DNA of 8,544 nt from Pseudomonadota bacterium (GTDB lineage Bacteria > Pseudomonadota > Alphaproteobacteria > Caulobacterales > Caulobacteraceae): the NCBI GenBank assembly GCA_023428785.1, contig JAEYWU010000077.1, positions 1 to 8,544 of the forward strand. The letters run 5' to 3'. Positions 1 through 5,692 of the stretch are shown one piece after another (positions within the stretch are counted from its first letter, which is position 1; every line of letters begins with the position of its first letter). The notes beneath the pieces were generated by a model that did no database searches, was not told the origin of the DNA, and saw only the letters and a list, made by a program, of their open reading frames with translations. The translations under genes were made by a program, and so were the position numbers.

Positions 1-519
1 CTGACGGTCGCCGATGATCAGTTCGCGCTGGCCGCGGCCGATCGGGATCAGGGTGTCGATCGCCTTCAGGCCGGTCTGCATGGGCTCATGCACCGACTTG
101 CGGGGGATGATGCCGGGGGCCTTCACGTCCACGCGGCGACGCTCGGTCGACTGGATCGGACCCTTGCCGTCGATCGGCTCGCCCAGCGGGTTCACGACGC
201 GGCCCAGCAGGCCCTTGCCGACCGGCACGTCCACGATCTCGCCGAGACGGCGGACTTCATCGCCTTCCGAGATCTCCGAGTCCGAGCCGAAGATCACGAC
301 GCCGACGTTGTCGCGCTCCAGGTTCAGGGCCATGCCCTTCACACCGGCCTTGGGGAAGGAGACCATTTCACCGGCCTGAACCTGATCCAGGCCGTGGACG
401 CGGGCGATGCCGTCGCCGACCGACAGGACCTGGCCGACGTCGGAGACATCGGCTTCGGCGCCGAAGGCGGCGATCTGCTGCTTGAGGATGGCCGAAATCT
501 CGGCGGCGCGGATGTCCAT
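1..519 (-). CDS. atpA: F1F0 ATP synthase subunit alpha, N-terminal part (cut by window edge)
   Basis: Alpha subunit of the F1 head of ATP synthase, a regulatory nucleotide-binding partner of the catalytic beta subunit on the cytoplasmic side of the inner membrane. Reading in from the ATG at 519, 173 codons are visible. They begin MDIRAAEISAILKQQIAAF, continue through the N-terminal beta-barrel (VGDGIARVHGLDQVQAGEM, then ERDNVGVVIFG) and enter the nucleotide-binding domain (RKSVHEPMQTGLKAIDTLIP). The last visible residues are GDRQ, the first half of the GDRQTGKT Walker A motif, at the position expected from the family (about residue 170). The gene is therefore truncated only by the window, not broken. 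It starts 5 nt after the atpH stop, which fits the alphaproteobacterial atpHAGDC operon; atpG, atpD and atpC would lie beyond position 1. Confidence 0.97.
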   Translation of the reverse strand, partial: MDIRAAEISAILKQQIAAFGAEADVSDVGQVLSVGDGIARVHGLDQVQAGEMVSFPKAGVKGMALNLERDNVGVVIFGSDSEISEGDEVRRLGEIVDVPVGKGLLGRVVNPLGEPIDGKGPIQSTERRRVDVKAPGIIPRKSVHEPMQTGLKAIDTLIPIGRGQRELIIGDRQ

Positions 520-524
520 GGTCG

Positions 525-1079
525 TCACGCTCTCTTGAGGGCGAATTTCAGGGTGTCGAGTTTGGTCTTCAGCGAGGCGTCGAACAGCTTCGAGCCCACC
601 TTGACCTTGAGGCCGCCGAGGATCGACGGATCGACCCGGGCCTCGAGTTCGGGGTCGCCGCCGAGCGCGGTGCGCAGGGCGGACTTGATGTTGTTGAGCT
701 GGGCCGCCGACAGCGGCCGGGCCGAAACGACCTCGGCCCCGATGACGCCCGTCTTTTCAGCCCACAGCTTTTCGTAGGCCGCGATGACGCCCGACAGGGC
801 CGAGGCGCGGCCGTTCTGGGTCAGCAGGCCCAGGAACCGCGCGGTCAGCATGTCGAACTTCGCCTTCGCGGCGATCGCGACGAGCGCACGGCCCTTGTCC
901 TCAGCCGAGAACATCGGCGAGGTCACCGCGCGTCGCAGGTCTTCACTCTCGGCCAGCATGGCCTTGAGGCTCTTCAGATCGCCGCGAACCTGATCGATGC
1001 TTCCAGCCTCATCGGCGAGATCGAACAGGGCGCGCGCGTAGCGTTCAGAGACTTCGTTGGCCTTGAAATCGTCCGCCAC
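525..1079 (-). CDS. atpH: F1F0 ATP synthase subunit delta
   Basis: Delta (OSCP-type) subunit, part of the peripheral stalk that links the F1 head to the membrane b subunits. The protein has 184 residues, the usual length. The helical N-terminal domain is recognisable by NEVSERYARALFDLADEAG, and the C-terminal domain carries the family signature around ARPLSAAQLNNIKSAL and DPSILGGLKVKVGSKLFDAS. I place the start at the GTG at 1079, giving VADDFKANEVSERY, rather than at the ATG at 1136. The 19 extra residues from that ATG (MRLVASGCDPNADPLGGPE) do not resemble the family, and a GGCGGA ribosome-binding-like stretch lies just before the GTG. It is the first gene of the operon and is closely followed by atpA. 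Confidence 0.95.
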   Translation of the reverse strand: MADDFKANEVSERYARALFDLADEAGSIDQVRGDLKSLKAMLAESEDLRRAVTSPMFSAEDKGRALVAIAAKAKFDMLTARFLGLLTQNGRASALSGVIAAYEKLWAEKTGVIGAEVVSARPLSAAQLNNIKSALRTALGGDPELEARVDPSILGGLKVKVGSKLFDASLKTKLDTLKFALKRA

Positions 1080-1139
1080 TTCGGGTCCGCCTAGAGGGTC
1101 AGCGTTTGGGTCACAGCCGGAAGCGACGAGTCGCATCCG

Positions 1140-1167
1140 TCAAGGGCTTGAAATGCTTGGAAAAGCA
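1140..1167 (-). other. Two small hairpins in the atp operon leader
   Basis: Two adjacent inverted repeats lie between the candidate atp promoter and the atpH GTG: TCAAG-GG-CTTGA (1140-1151) and TGCTT-GGAA-AAGCA (1154-1167). Both could fold in the mRNA leader, which would be about 130 nt long. Nothing in the sequence shows whether they act in control or are chance, so this is a weak structural note. Confidence 0.25.
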
Positions 1168-1214
1168 CAAGACAGGAGGGGTCTGTTGGGACCACCCTGT
1201 CCGAAGCCGGGCGC

Positions 1215-1243
1215 CTGATAGCACCGAAGTTTCAAAGGGGCAA
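1215..1243 (-). promoter_or_regulatory. Candidate promoter of the atp operon
   Basis: On the minus strand, TTGCCCC (1243-1237) is followed after 14 nt by GCTATCAG (1222-1215). This resembles the Caulobacter housekeeping promoter pattern TTGACGS-N10-14-GCTANAWC. Transcription would begin near 1207 and leave a leader of about 130 nt before the atpH GTG. It faces away from the terC promoter in the same divergent intergenic stretch. The call rests on pattern matching only. Confidence 0.4.
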
Positions 1244-1263
1244 CCGGGGCCGGCGTCAATCCG

Positions 1264-1292
1264 TTGCCTTGCGATCGCCACACCCCTAGTTA
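1264..1292 (+). promoter_or_regulatory. Candidate promoter of the terC-bioB unit, overlapping an inverted repeat
   Basis: TTGCCTT (1264-1270), a 14-nt spacer and CCTAGTTA (1285-1292) repeat the architecture of the candidate atp promoter. The -10 box is embedded in the inverted repeat CCCCTA-GT-TAGGGG (1283-1296), which could be an operator masking the promoter or a short hairpin at the transcript start. With a start near 1300 the leader would be only about 30 nt. That leaves no room for a yybP-ykoY manganese riboswitch, which precedes some terC genes elsewhere. Confidence 0.35.
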
Positions 1293-1328
1293 GGGGCCAT
1301 CGACGCCCCGAGGCCCCAAGGACCCCAG

Positions 1329-2192
1329 ATGGACGCCATTCTTCCCCTCTTCTCAGATCCGGCCGCCTGGGCCGCCCTCGTGACCCTGATCGTCATGGAG
1401 GTCGTGCTCGGCATCGACAATCTGATCTTCATCTCGATCCTCTCGAACAAGCTGCCCGAGAACCAGCGCCAGCGCGTGCGCCGCATCGGCATCGGCCTTG
1501 CCCTGATCATGCGGCTGGCCCTGCTGTCGATCATCGCCTGGCTGGTCGGTCTGACCGCCACCGTGATCGATCTCGGCATCGTGGGGCCGATGGGCGAGCA
1601 TGGCGAACCCGCCTTCGAGACGGCCTTCAGCTGGAAGGACATCATCCTGTTCGCCGGCGGCCTCTTCCTGGTCTGGAAGGCGACCAAGGAAATCCATCAC
1701 ACCGTCGATCCCACGCCGAGCCATGACGTGATGGACACCAAGTCGGCGGTCATCAACAACGCCGGCGCGGCCATCTTCCAGATCATCCTGCTGGACCTGG
1801 TGTTCTCGATCGACTCCATCCTGACGGCGATCGGCATGACCGAGCACCTGCCGATCATGGTGGTCGCGGTCCTGGTGGCGGTGACGGTCATGCTGCTGGC
1901 GGCCGATCCGCTGGCCAACTTCATCGCCAAGAACCCCACCGTGGTCATGCTGGCCCTGGGCTTCCTGCTGATGATCGGCATGGTGCTGATCGCCGATGCA
2001 TTCGGCGTTCATGTGCCCAAGGGCTATATCTACGCCGCCATGGCCTTCTCGGCCCTGGTGGAGGGCCTGAACATGCTGAGCCGGCGATCGGCGTCCAAGC
2101 GCGACAAGGCGGACCGGCTGCGCGCCGATGCGGATGCCGCCGAGGCCCGCGCCCGCGAAGCCGAGGCCGAGGCCGAGGCGGAGAAGGCCTGA
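1329..2192 (+). CDS. TerC-family integral membrane protein (possible manganese exporter)
   Basis: A 287-residue inner-membrane protein of the TerC/Alx/YkoY family. About seven hydrophobic segments can be seen (roughly 13-35, 54-76, 104-119, 147-168, 175-193, 204-224 and 233-249). The family's intramembrane acidic motifs are present: VLGIDNLIF with D30 and N31, and LLDLVFSIDSILTAIG with D156 and D162. Some family members (E. coli Alx, Bacillus MeeF/MeeY) are established as Mn2+ exporters, some of which metallate secreted enzymes; Mn2+ export is only an inference here. After the last membrane segment comes a charged Ala/Glu/Arg tail (residues 252-287) likely to form a cytoplasmic coiled coil. 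AAGGA at 1318-1322, 6 nt before the ATG, supports the start. The stop is 1 nt before the bioB ATG, so the two genes are very probably co-transcribed and translationally coupled. Confidence 0.93.
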   Translation: MDAILPLFSDPAAWAALVTLIVMEVVLGIDNLIFISILSNKLPENQRQRVRRIGIGLALIMRLALLSIIAWLVGLTATVIDLGIVGPMGEHGEPAFETAFSWKDIILFAGGLFLVWKATKEIHHTVDPTPSHDVMDTKSAVINNAGAAIFQIILLDLVFSIDSILTAIGMTEHLPIMVVAVLVAVTVMLLAADPLANFIAKNPTVVMLALGFLLMIGMVLIADAFGVHVPKGYIYAAMAFSALVEGLNMLSRRSASKRDKADRLRADADAAEARAREAEAEAEAEKA

Positions 2193-2193
2193 G

Positions 2194-3204
2194 ATGGCTG
2201 ACGGTTCGACCCCGCCGCGCCGCGACCTCAACGAGGTCCGGCATGACTGGACGCTGGAGGAGGTCGAGGCCCTCTTCGACCTCCCGTTCATGGACCTGGT
2301 CTTTTGGGCTGCGGAGGTCCACCGCAAGCGGTTCGACCCGTCCGAAATCCAGAAGGCCCAGCTGCTGTCGATCAAGACGGGCGGCTGCGCCGAGAACTGC
2401 GGCTACTGCAGCCAGTCGGCCAGCTTCCGGACGGGGCTGAAGGCGTCCAAGCTGATGGACGCCGAGGCGGTGATCGAACAGGCCCGCGCCGCGCGCGACG
2501 GCGGCGCCGACCGCTTCTGCATGGGCGCGGCCTGGCGCGAGCTGAAGGATCGGGATCTGCCGAAGCTGGCGACCATGATCTCGGGCGTGAAGGCCCTGGG
2601 CCTTGAGACCTGTGCGACGCTCGGCATGCTGACCCCGGCCCAGGCCGAGGAACTCAAGGCGGCCGGGCTGGACTATTACAATCACAACCTGGACACCGGG
2701 CCGGAATACTATGGCGAGGTCGTCACGACCCGCACCTATCAGGACCGGCTCGATACGCTGGAATACGTCCGCAAGGCCGGGATGAAGACCTGCTGTGGCG
2801 GCATCGTCGGCATGGGTGAGACCCGGCGGGATCGTGCGGGACTGCTGCACGCCCTGGCGACCCTGCCGGAGCATCCGGACAGCCTGCCGGTCAATGCGCT
2901 GGTGCCGGTCGCAGGCACGCCCCTGGGCGAGCGGATGATGCGTGAAGGCGAGATCGACGAGATCGAGTTCGTGCGGACGGTCGCGGTGTCGCGGCTGGTT
3001 TGCCCGGCCTCGGTCGTGCGCCTGTCGGCGGGCCGCGAAGGCATGAGCCGCGAACTTCAGGCGTTGTGTTTCCTGGCGGGGGCCAATTCGATCTTCGTAG
3101 GCGGCAAGCTGCTTACGACGCCCAATCCCGAGGAGGATGAGGATGCGGCCCTGTTCCGCGATCTCGATCTCAGGCCGATGGTCGCCCCCCGGGCGACGGC
3201 CTGA
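2194..3204 (+). CDS. bioB: Biotin synthase
   Basis: Radical-SAM enzyme that inserts sulfur into dethiobiotin to make biotin, the last step of the pathway. The protein has 336 residues, slightly longer at the N-terminus than E. coli BioB. The radical-SAM CxxxCxxC motif is C65-AEN-C69-GY-C72, which holds the [4Fe-4S] cluster. Ligands for the sulfur-donating [2Fe-2S] cluster correspond to C109 (FCMGAAWR), C140 (LETCATLGML), C200 (KTCCGGIVGMGET) and the arginine of VRLSAGRE near residue 276. Other family blocks include YYNHNLDT and LLTTPNPEED near the end. The start at 2194 is chosen because it begins 1 nt after the terC stop; an upstream in-frame ATG at 2128 would lie inside terC. No other bio genes are visible, so bioB is separated from bioFDA here. 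The 3' end encodes the start of the next gene. Confidence 0.97.
   Translation: MADGSTPPRRDLNEVRHDWTLEEVEALFDLPFMDLVFWAAEVHRKRFDPSEIQKAQLLSIKTGGCAENCGYCSQSASFRTGLKASKLMDAEAVIEQARAARDGGADRFCMGAAWRELKDRDLPKLATMISGVKALGLETCATLGMLTPAQAEELKAAGLDYYNHNLDTGPEYYGEVVTTRTYQDRLDTLEYVRKAGMKTCCGGIVGMGETRRDRAGLLHALATLPEHPDSLPVNALVPVAGTPLGERMMREGEIDEIEFVRTVAVSRLVCPASVVRLSAGREGMSRELQALCFLAGANSIFVGGKLLTTPNPEEDEDAALFRDLDLRPMVAPRATA
3131..3136 (+). promoter_or_regulatory. Ribosome binding site that sets the cyclotransferase start
   Basis: A perfect AGGAGG lies 6 nt before the ATG at 3143. The same bases encode the conserved Glu-Glu of the BioB C-terminal PNPEED block. The ATG at 3137 directly abuts the motif and is too close to use it, so 3143 is preferred. 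Confidence 0.6.
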
Positions 3205-4039
3205 GGCCCTGAGGTCCGCCGCCCGCCTGCTGGCCGGCCTGATGACGGCGGGGCAGCTGGGCCTGGCTGGCCCCGCGCTCGCCCAGACGGCGGCTGAACA
3301 GCCGCCGCCCGAGCCGCCCCACCCGCCGGTCGAGCTGTTCGAGGTGGTGCGATCCTATCCGCACGACCCCGAGGCCTTCACCCAAGGGCTGGTCTATGTC
3401 GACGGCCGGTTGTTCGAGAGCACCGGCCGGTTCCCCTCGACGGTGCGCGAGGTGAGGCTGGAGGATGGCGCGTCCCTGGCGCGGGCCGAGTTGGACACCA
3501 CCTATTTCGGGGAAGGCCTGACCGAGATGGACGGCCGGCTCTACAGCCTCACCTGGCGCAATGAGGAAGGCTTCATCTGGGACCGCGACGACCTGAGCGA
3601 ACCGGTCGGCGGCTTTGAATATGAAGGTGAGGGCTGGGGCCTGACCGACGACGGCGAACGCCTGATCCTGTCGGACGGCACGCCGGTCATCCGCTTCCTG
3701 GACCCCGAGACCTTCGCCGTCGAGCGCGAGATCACCGTCACCTTCCGGGGGCGGCCGGTGTCGCGGCTGAACGAGCTGGAATGGATCGACGGCCAGATCT
3801 TCGCCAACCTGTGGCAGCAGGACCTGATCGTGCGCATCGATCCCGAAACGGGCGCGATCGTAGGCGTGATCGACCTGACCGATCTGTTGCCGGAGGCATC
3901 GCGGGCCGATCCGCTCGATGATGTGCTGAACGGCATCGCCTGGGACGCCGAAGGCCGCCGCCTGTTCGTGACCGGCAAGAACTGGCCCCTGCTGTTCGAG
4001 ATCCGCCTGATCCCCGCCGAACCGGCCGACGGCGCGTAA
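3143..4039 (+). CDS. Glutaminyl-peptide cyclotransferase (glutamine cyclotransferase family), exported
   Basis: Predicted to convert N-terminal glutamine to pyroglutamate with release of ammonia. It belongs to the plant/bacterial beta-propeller type, not the zinc-dependent animal type. From the ATG at 3143 it has 298 residues. The first 47 or so form an export signal: an Arg-rich start, a hydrophobic stretch around LLAGLMTAGQLGLAG, and a likely cleavage after ALA in GPALAQT. A Pro-rich linker follows, then the propeller with family blocks AFTQGLVY, FESTGRF, YFGEGLTEMDGRLY, GWGLT, LILSDGTP, LNELEWIDGQIFANLW, LNGIAWD and LFVTGKNWPLLFEIRL. It overlaps bioB by 62 nt, so it is probably translated from the same mRNA. 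The start is uncertain because it rests on the Shine-Dalgarno spacing; an ATG at 3242 would leave almost no signal peptide. The physiological substrate is unknown. Confidence 0.9.
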   Translation: MRPCSAISISGRWSPPGRRPEALRSAARLLAGLMTAGQLGLAGPALAQTAAEQPPPEPPHPPVELFEVVRSYPHDPEAFTQGLVYVDGRLFESTGRFPSTVREVRLEDGASLARAELDTTYFGEGLTEMDGRLYSLTWRNEEGFIWDRDDLSEPVGGFEYEGEGWGLTDDGERLILSDGTPVIRFLDPETFAVEREITVTFRGRPVSRLNELEWIDGQIFANLWQQDLIVRIDPETGAIVGVIDLTDLLPEASRADPLDDVLNGIAWDAEGRRLFVTGKNWPLLFEIRLIPAEPADGA

Positions 4040-4074
4040 ACCGATCCTCAAGCCGGATGTGATGGTATGGCGGC

Positions 4075-4473
4075 ATGAAGCGCCGTGATCTCTTCGCCCT
4101 GAGCCTGGCCCTGGCCGCCGTTCCGGCGGTCGCCGTCGCCAGCGGGCCCTCCAGCGGAGGCGGCGACGAGCCGCGCTACACCCGGCTGGCGACCCTGACG
4201 GCCACCCTGATCCGCTCCAACGGCCGTCGCGGCGTCCTGTCGGTCGAGGCCGGCATCGATGTCGAGGACGCGGCGCTGCGCGCCACGGCGATCCAGGCCC
4301 TGCCGCGGCTAAGGGCCGCCTATGCGGAAATCCTGAGGAACTTCGGCGCGGCCCTGACGCCCCGCGAGGTGCCCAACACCGACCGCCTAGCGCGCGACAT
4401 GCAGGCCGCGACCAATGAGGTGCTGGGCCGCTCGGGCGCCCAGCTGCTGCTGGGCACCGTCCTGACCAGCTGA
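4075..4473 (+). CDS. Small exported protein of unknown function, Tat-like signal
   Basis: I do not recognise a named family. The 132-residue product starts MKRRDLFALSLALAAVPAVAVA, with a twin arginine followed by a hydrophobic stretch and a likely cleavage after AVA near residue 22. That suggests a Tat or Sec substrate. The mature part has a beta-strand-like segment (TRLATLTATLIRSNGRRGVLSVEAGIDVED) followed by helices (RATAIQALPRLRAAYAEIL, DRLARDMQAATNEVLG) and ends GAQLLLGTVLTS. This pattern loosely recalls the periplasmic domain of FliL-like proteins (strand, acidic turn, LPRLRxA helix, terminal strand), which is only an inference. No strong ribosome binding site precedes the ATG. It follows the cyclotransferase by 35 nt and is probably in the same transcript. 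Its stop lies 9 nt from the stop of the convergent dehydrogenase gene, with no obvious terminator between. Confidence 0.75.
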   Translation: MKRRDLFALSLALAAVPAVAVASGPSSGGGDEPRYTRLATLTATLIRSNGRRGVLSVEAGIDVEDAALRATAIQALPRLRAAYAEILRNFGAALTPREVPNTDRLARDMQAATNEVLGRSGAQLLLGTVLTS

Positions 4474-4482
4474 CCGGCGGCC

Positions 4483-5265
4483 CTACTGGGCCAGCGTCCC
4501 GCCGTCGATCACCAACTCGGTCCCGGTGACGAACTTGGATTCGTCGGACGCCAGATAGAGGACCGCATAGGCCACGTCGTCGGGCTCGCCGATCCGTTTC
4601 ATCGGAATGCCGCGCATCAGGCGTTCGTGGGCCTTGGCCTCGTCGCCGCCGGCCATGGCCACGAAGGGATCCAGGATCGCTGTCTTGATGAAGACCGGGT
4701 GGACCGAGTTGCAGCGCACTTCCCAACCAGCCTTGGCGGCTTCGAGCGCGATGGTCTTGGAGTACATCCAGACGCCTGCCTTGGTGGCGTTGTAGGCGCC
4801 CATGCCGGGCGCGGCGCCCAGGCCCGCCACCGACGAGATGTTGACGATCGAGCCCGGCGCGCCATCGCGCAGATGCGGCATGGCGTGCTTGCAGCCGAAC
4901 ATGATCGAGCGAAGGTTGATGTCGAACTGGCGCTGCCAGTTCTCGGCGGTGTCCTGCTCCACGAAGCTGAGCGGGCCGCCCACGCCGGCGTTGTTCACGA
5001 GAATGGACATGCCGCCCATGTCGGCGGCGGCGCGGGCGACGACATCGGTCCATTGCTCTTCGCTGGTGACGTCATGGCCGTAGGCGAAGGCCATGCCCGG
5101 ATGGCTCTCGTTGATCGAGGCCGCGACGGATGCGGCGCCGTCCGCGTTGATGTCGGTGAGGGCGACCCTGGCGCCCTCGCGGGCCAGCATGCGGGCGATC
5201 GCCTCGCCCAGCCCCTGCGCCGCTCCGGTGATCAGCGCCTTCTTGCCTTCGACACGACCGCTCAT
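4483..5265 (-). CDS. Classical short-chain dehydrogenase/reductase (SDR), likely NAD(H)-dependent
   Basis: A 260-residue Rossmann-fold oxidoreductase of normal length for classical SDRs. Visible landmarks are the cofactor motif T13-GAAQGL-G20, D38 at the end of the second strand (TDIN), which favours NAD(H) over NADP(H), the NNAG motif at 91-94, N117, the catalytic serine in VNISS (144-145), and Y158-NAT-K162. The C-terminal block VTGTELVIDGGTLAQ is also typical. The substrate cannot be told from sequence; the closest style is that of hydroxysteroid/cyclic alcohol dehydrogenases and 3-oxoacyl reductases. The ATG overlaps the stop of the upstream pterin dehydratase as ATGA, and GGGAGG precedes it at good distance, so the pair is translationally coupled. 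A role in reducing a pterin or a related metabolite is conceivable from context but not shown. Confidence 0.93.
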   Translation of the reverse strand: MSGRVEGKKALITGAAQGLGEAIARMLAREGARVALTDINADGAASVAASINESHPGMAFAYGHDVTSEEQWTDVVARAAADMGGMSILVNNAGVGGPLSFVEQDTAENWQRQFDINLRSIMFGCKHAMPHLRDGAPGSIVNISSVAGLGAAPGMGAYNATKAGVWMYSKTIALEAAKAGWEVRCNSVHPVFIKTAILDPFVAMAGGDEAKAHERLMRGIPMKRIGEPDDVAYAVLYLASDESKFVTGTELVIDGGTLAQ

Positions 5266-5567
5266 GACTGGCCTCCCAAGCCGCTGGCCGCCTCATCGAT
5301 GAAGCGCGCGAGTTCGACATCCAGGGCCGTGACCCCGTCGGCGTCATGGGTCGTCAGAAGAATCTCGACCCGGTTGTAGACGTTTGACCATTCGGGGTGG
5401 TGATCCATACCGTCGGCCTTGAGCGCGACGCGGGTCATGAAGCCGAAGGCCGCGTTGAAGTCGGTGAAGCGGAGGGTGCGCACGATGGCGTCGCGCGGGC
5501 CGTCAGAGCGGATCCAGGCCGGCAGACCGGCCAGGGCCGCCTCCGCGCCGATGCGGGTTCTGTTCAT
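5262..5567 (-). CDS. phhB: Pterin-4a-carbinolamine dehydratase
   Basis: A 101-residue protein of the PCD/DCoH family, which dehydrates 4a-hydroxytetrahydropterin so that the pterin cofactor of aromatic amino acid hydroxylases can be recycled. The signature is clear: D55-H56-H57-P58-E59-W60, Y64, H74 and D83 in the order and spacing of the family pattern, within KADGMDHHPEWSNVYNRVEI. Length is typical (about 95-110 residues). The start at 5567 is preceded by a strong GGAGGAGG. The reading frame stays open upstream to 6095, but that extension runs antisense through the regulator gene and is not coding. The gene is first in a two-gene unit with the SDR. No phenylalanine hydroxylase (phhA) is visible in the window. 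Confidence 0.95.
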   Translation of the reverse strand: MNRTRIGAEAALAGLPAWIRSDGPRDAIVRTLRFTDFNAAFGFMTRVALKADGMDHHPEWSNVYNRVEILLTTHDADGVTALDVELARFIDEAASGLGGQS

Positions 5568-5593
5568 ATGCGGCCTCCTCCAAGCGCCTTCCG

Positions 5594-5622
5594 CGCCTAG
5601 CGCGGCGGCCGGCGGGCGGCAA
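5594..5622 (-). promoter_or_regulatory. Candidate promoter of the phhB-SDR unit
   Basis: On the minus strand, TTGCCGC (5622-5616), a 14-nt spacer and GCTAGGCG (5601-5594) give the same layout as the candidate atp and terC promoters. A transcript start near 5587 would leave about 20 nt containing the Shine-Dalgarno before the phhB ATG. The surrounding DNA is very GC-rich, so a chance match is possible. Confidence 0.35.
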
Positions 5623-5642
5623 GGGGTGCGGGAACGCAGGAT

Positions 5643-5672
5643 CAAGCTTGAGCGTTCTTCCGGCTCAGCTTG
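5643..5672 (+). promoter_or_regulatory. Inverted repeat in the leader of the Crp/Fnr-type gene
   Basis: CAAGCTTGAGC (5643-5653) and GCTCAGCTTG (5663-5672) are reverse complements except for one bulged T, separated by 9 nt. The left arm lies within the perfect palindrome TCAAGCTTGA (5642-5651). The element ends 8 nt before the AAGGAGG of the regulator. It could be an autoregulatory operator, an operator shared with the divergent phhB promoter, or an mRNA hairpin controlling translation. Confidence 0.45.
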
Positions 5673-5692
5673 TTCGGTCCAAGGAGGGCAGC

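Noticed and set aside
1080..1136. Extended atpH start at the ATG at 1136
   Set aside because: The extra 19 residues do not resemble delta subunits; the GTG at 1079 gives the usual N-terminus and length.
1283..1296. CCCCTA-GT-TAGGGG as a transcription terminator
   Set aside because: The stem has a 2-nt loop and no following T run, and it overlaps the likely terC promoter, so an operator or chance is more plausible.
1353..2375. Minus-strand open frame of 340 codons opposite terC
   Set aside because: His/Gln/Asp-rich product that mirrors the TerC membrane codons; the TerC frame carries all the recognisable family motifs.
3170..5053. Minus-strand open frame of 627 codons
   Set aside because: It runs antisense through the cyclotransferase and small exported protein genes and out of frame through the SDR; it is Arg/Gly/Ala/Pro-rich and has no family motifs. 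Long shadow frames are normal at this GC content.
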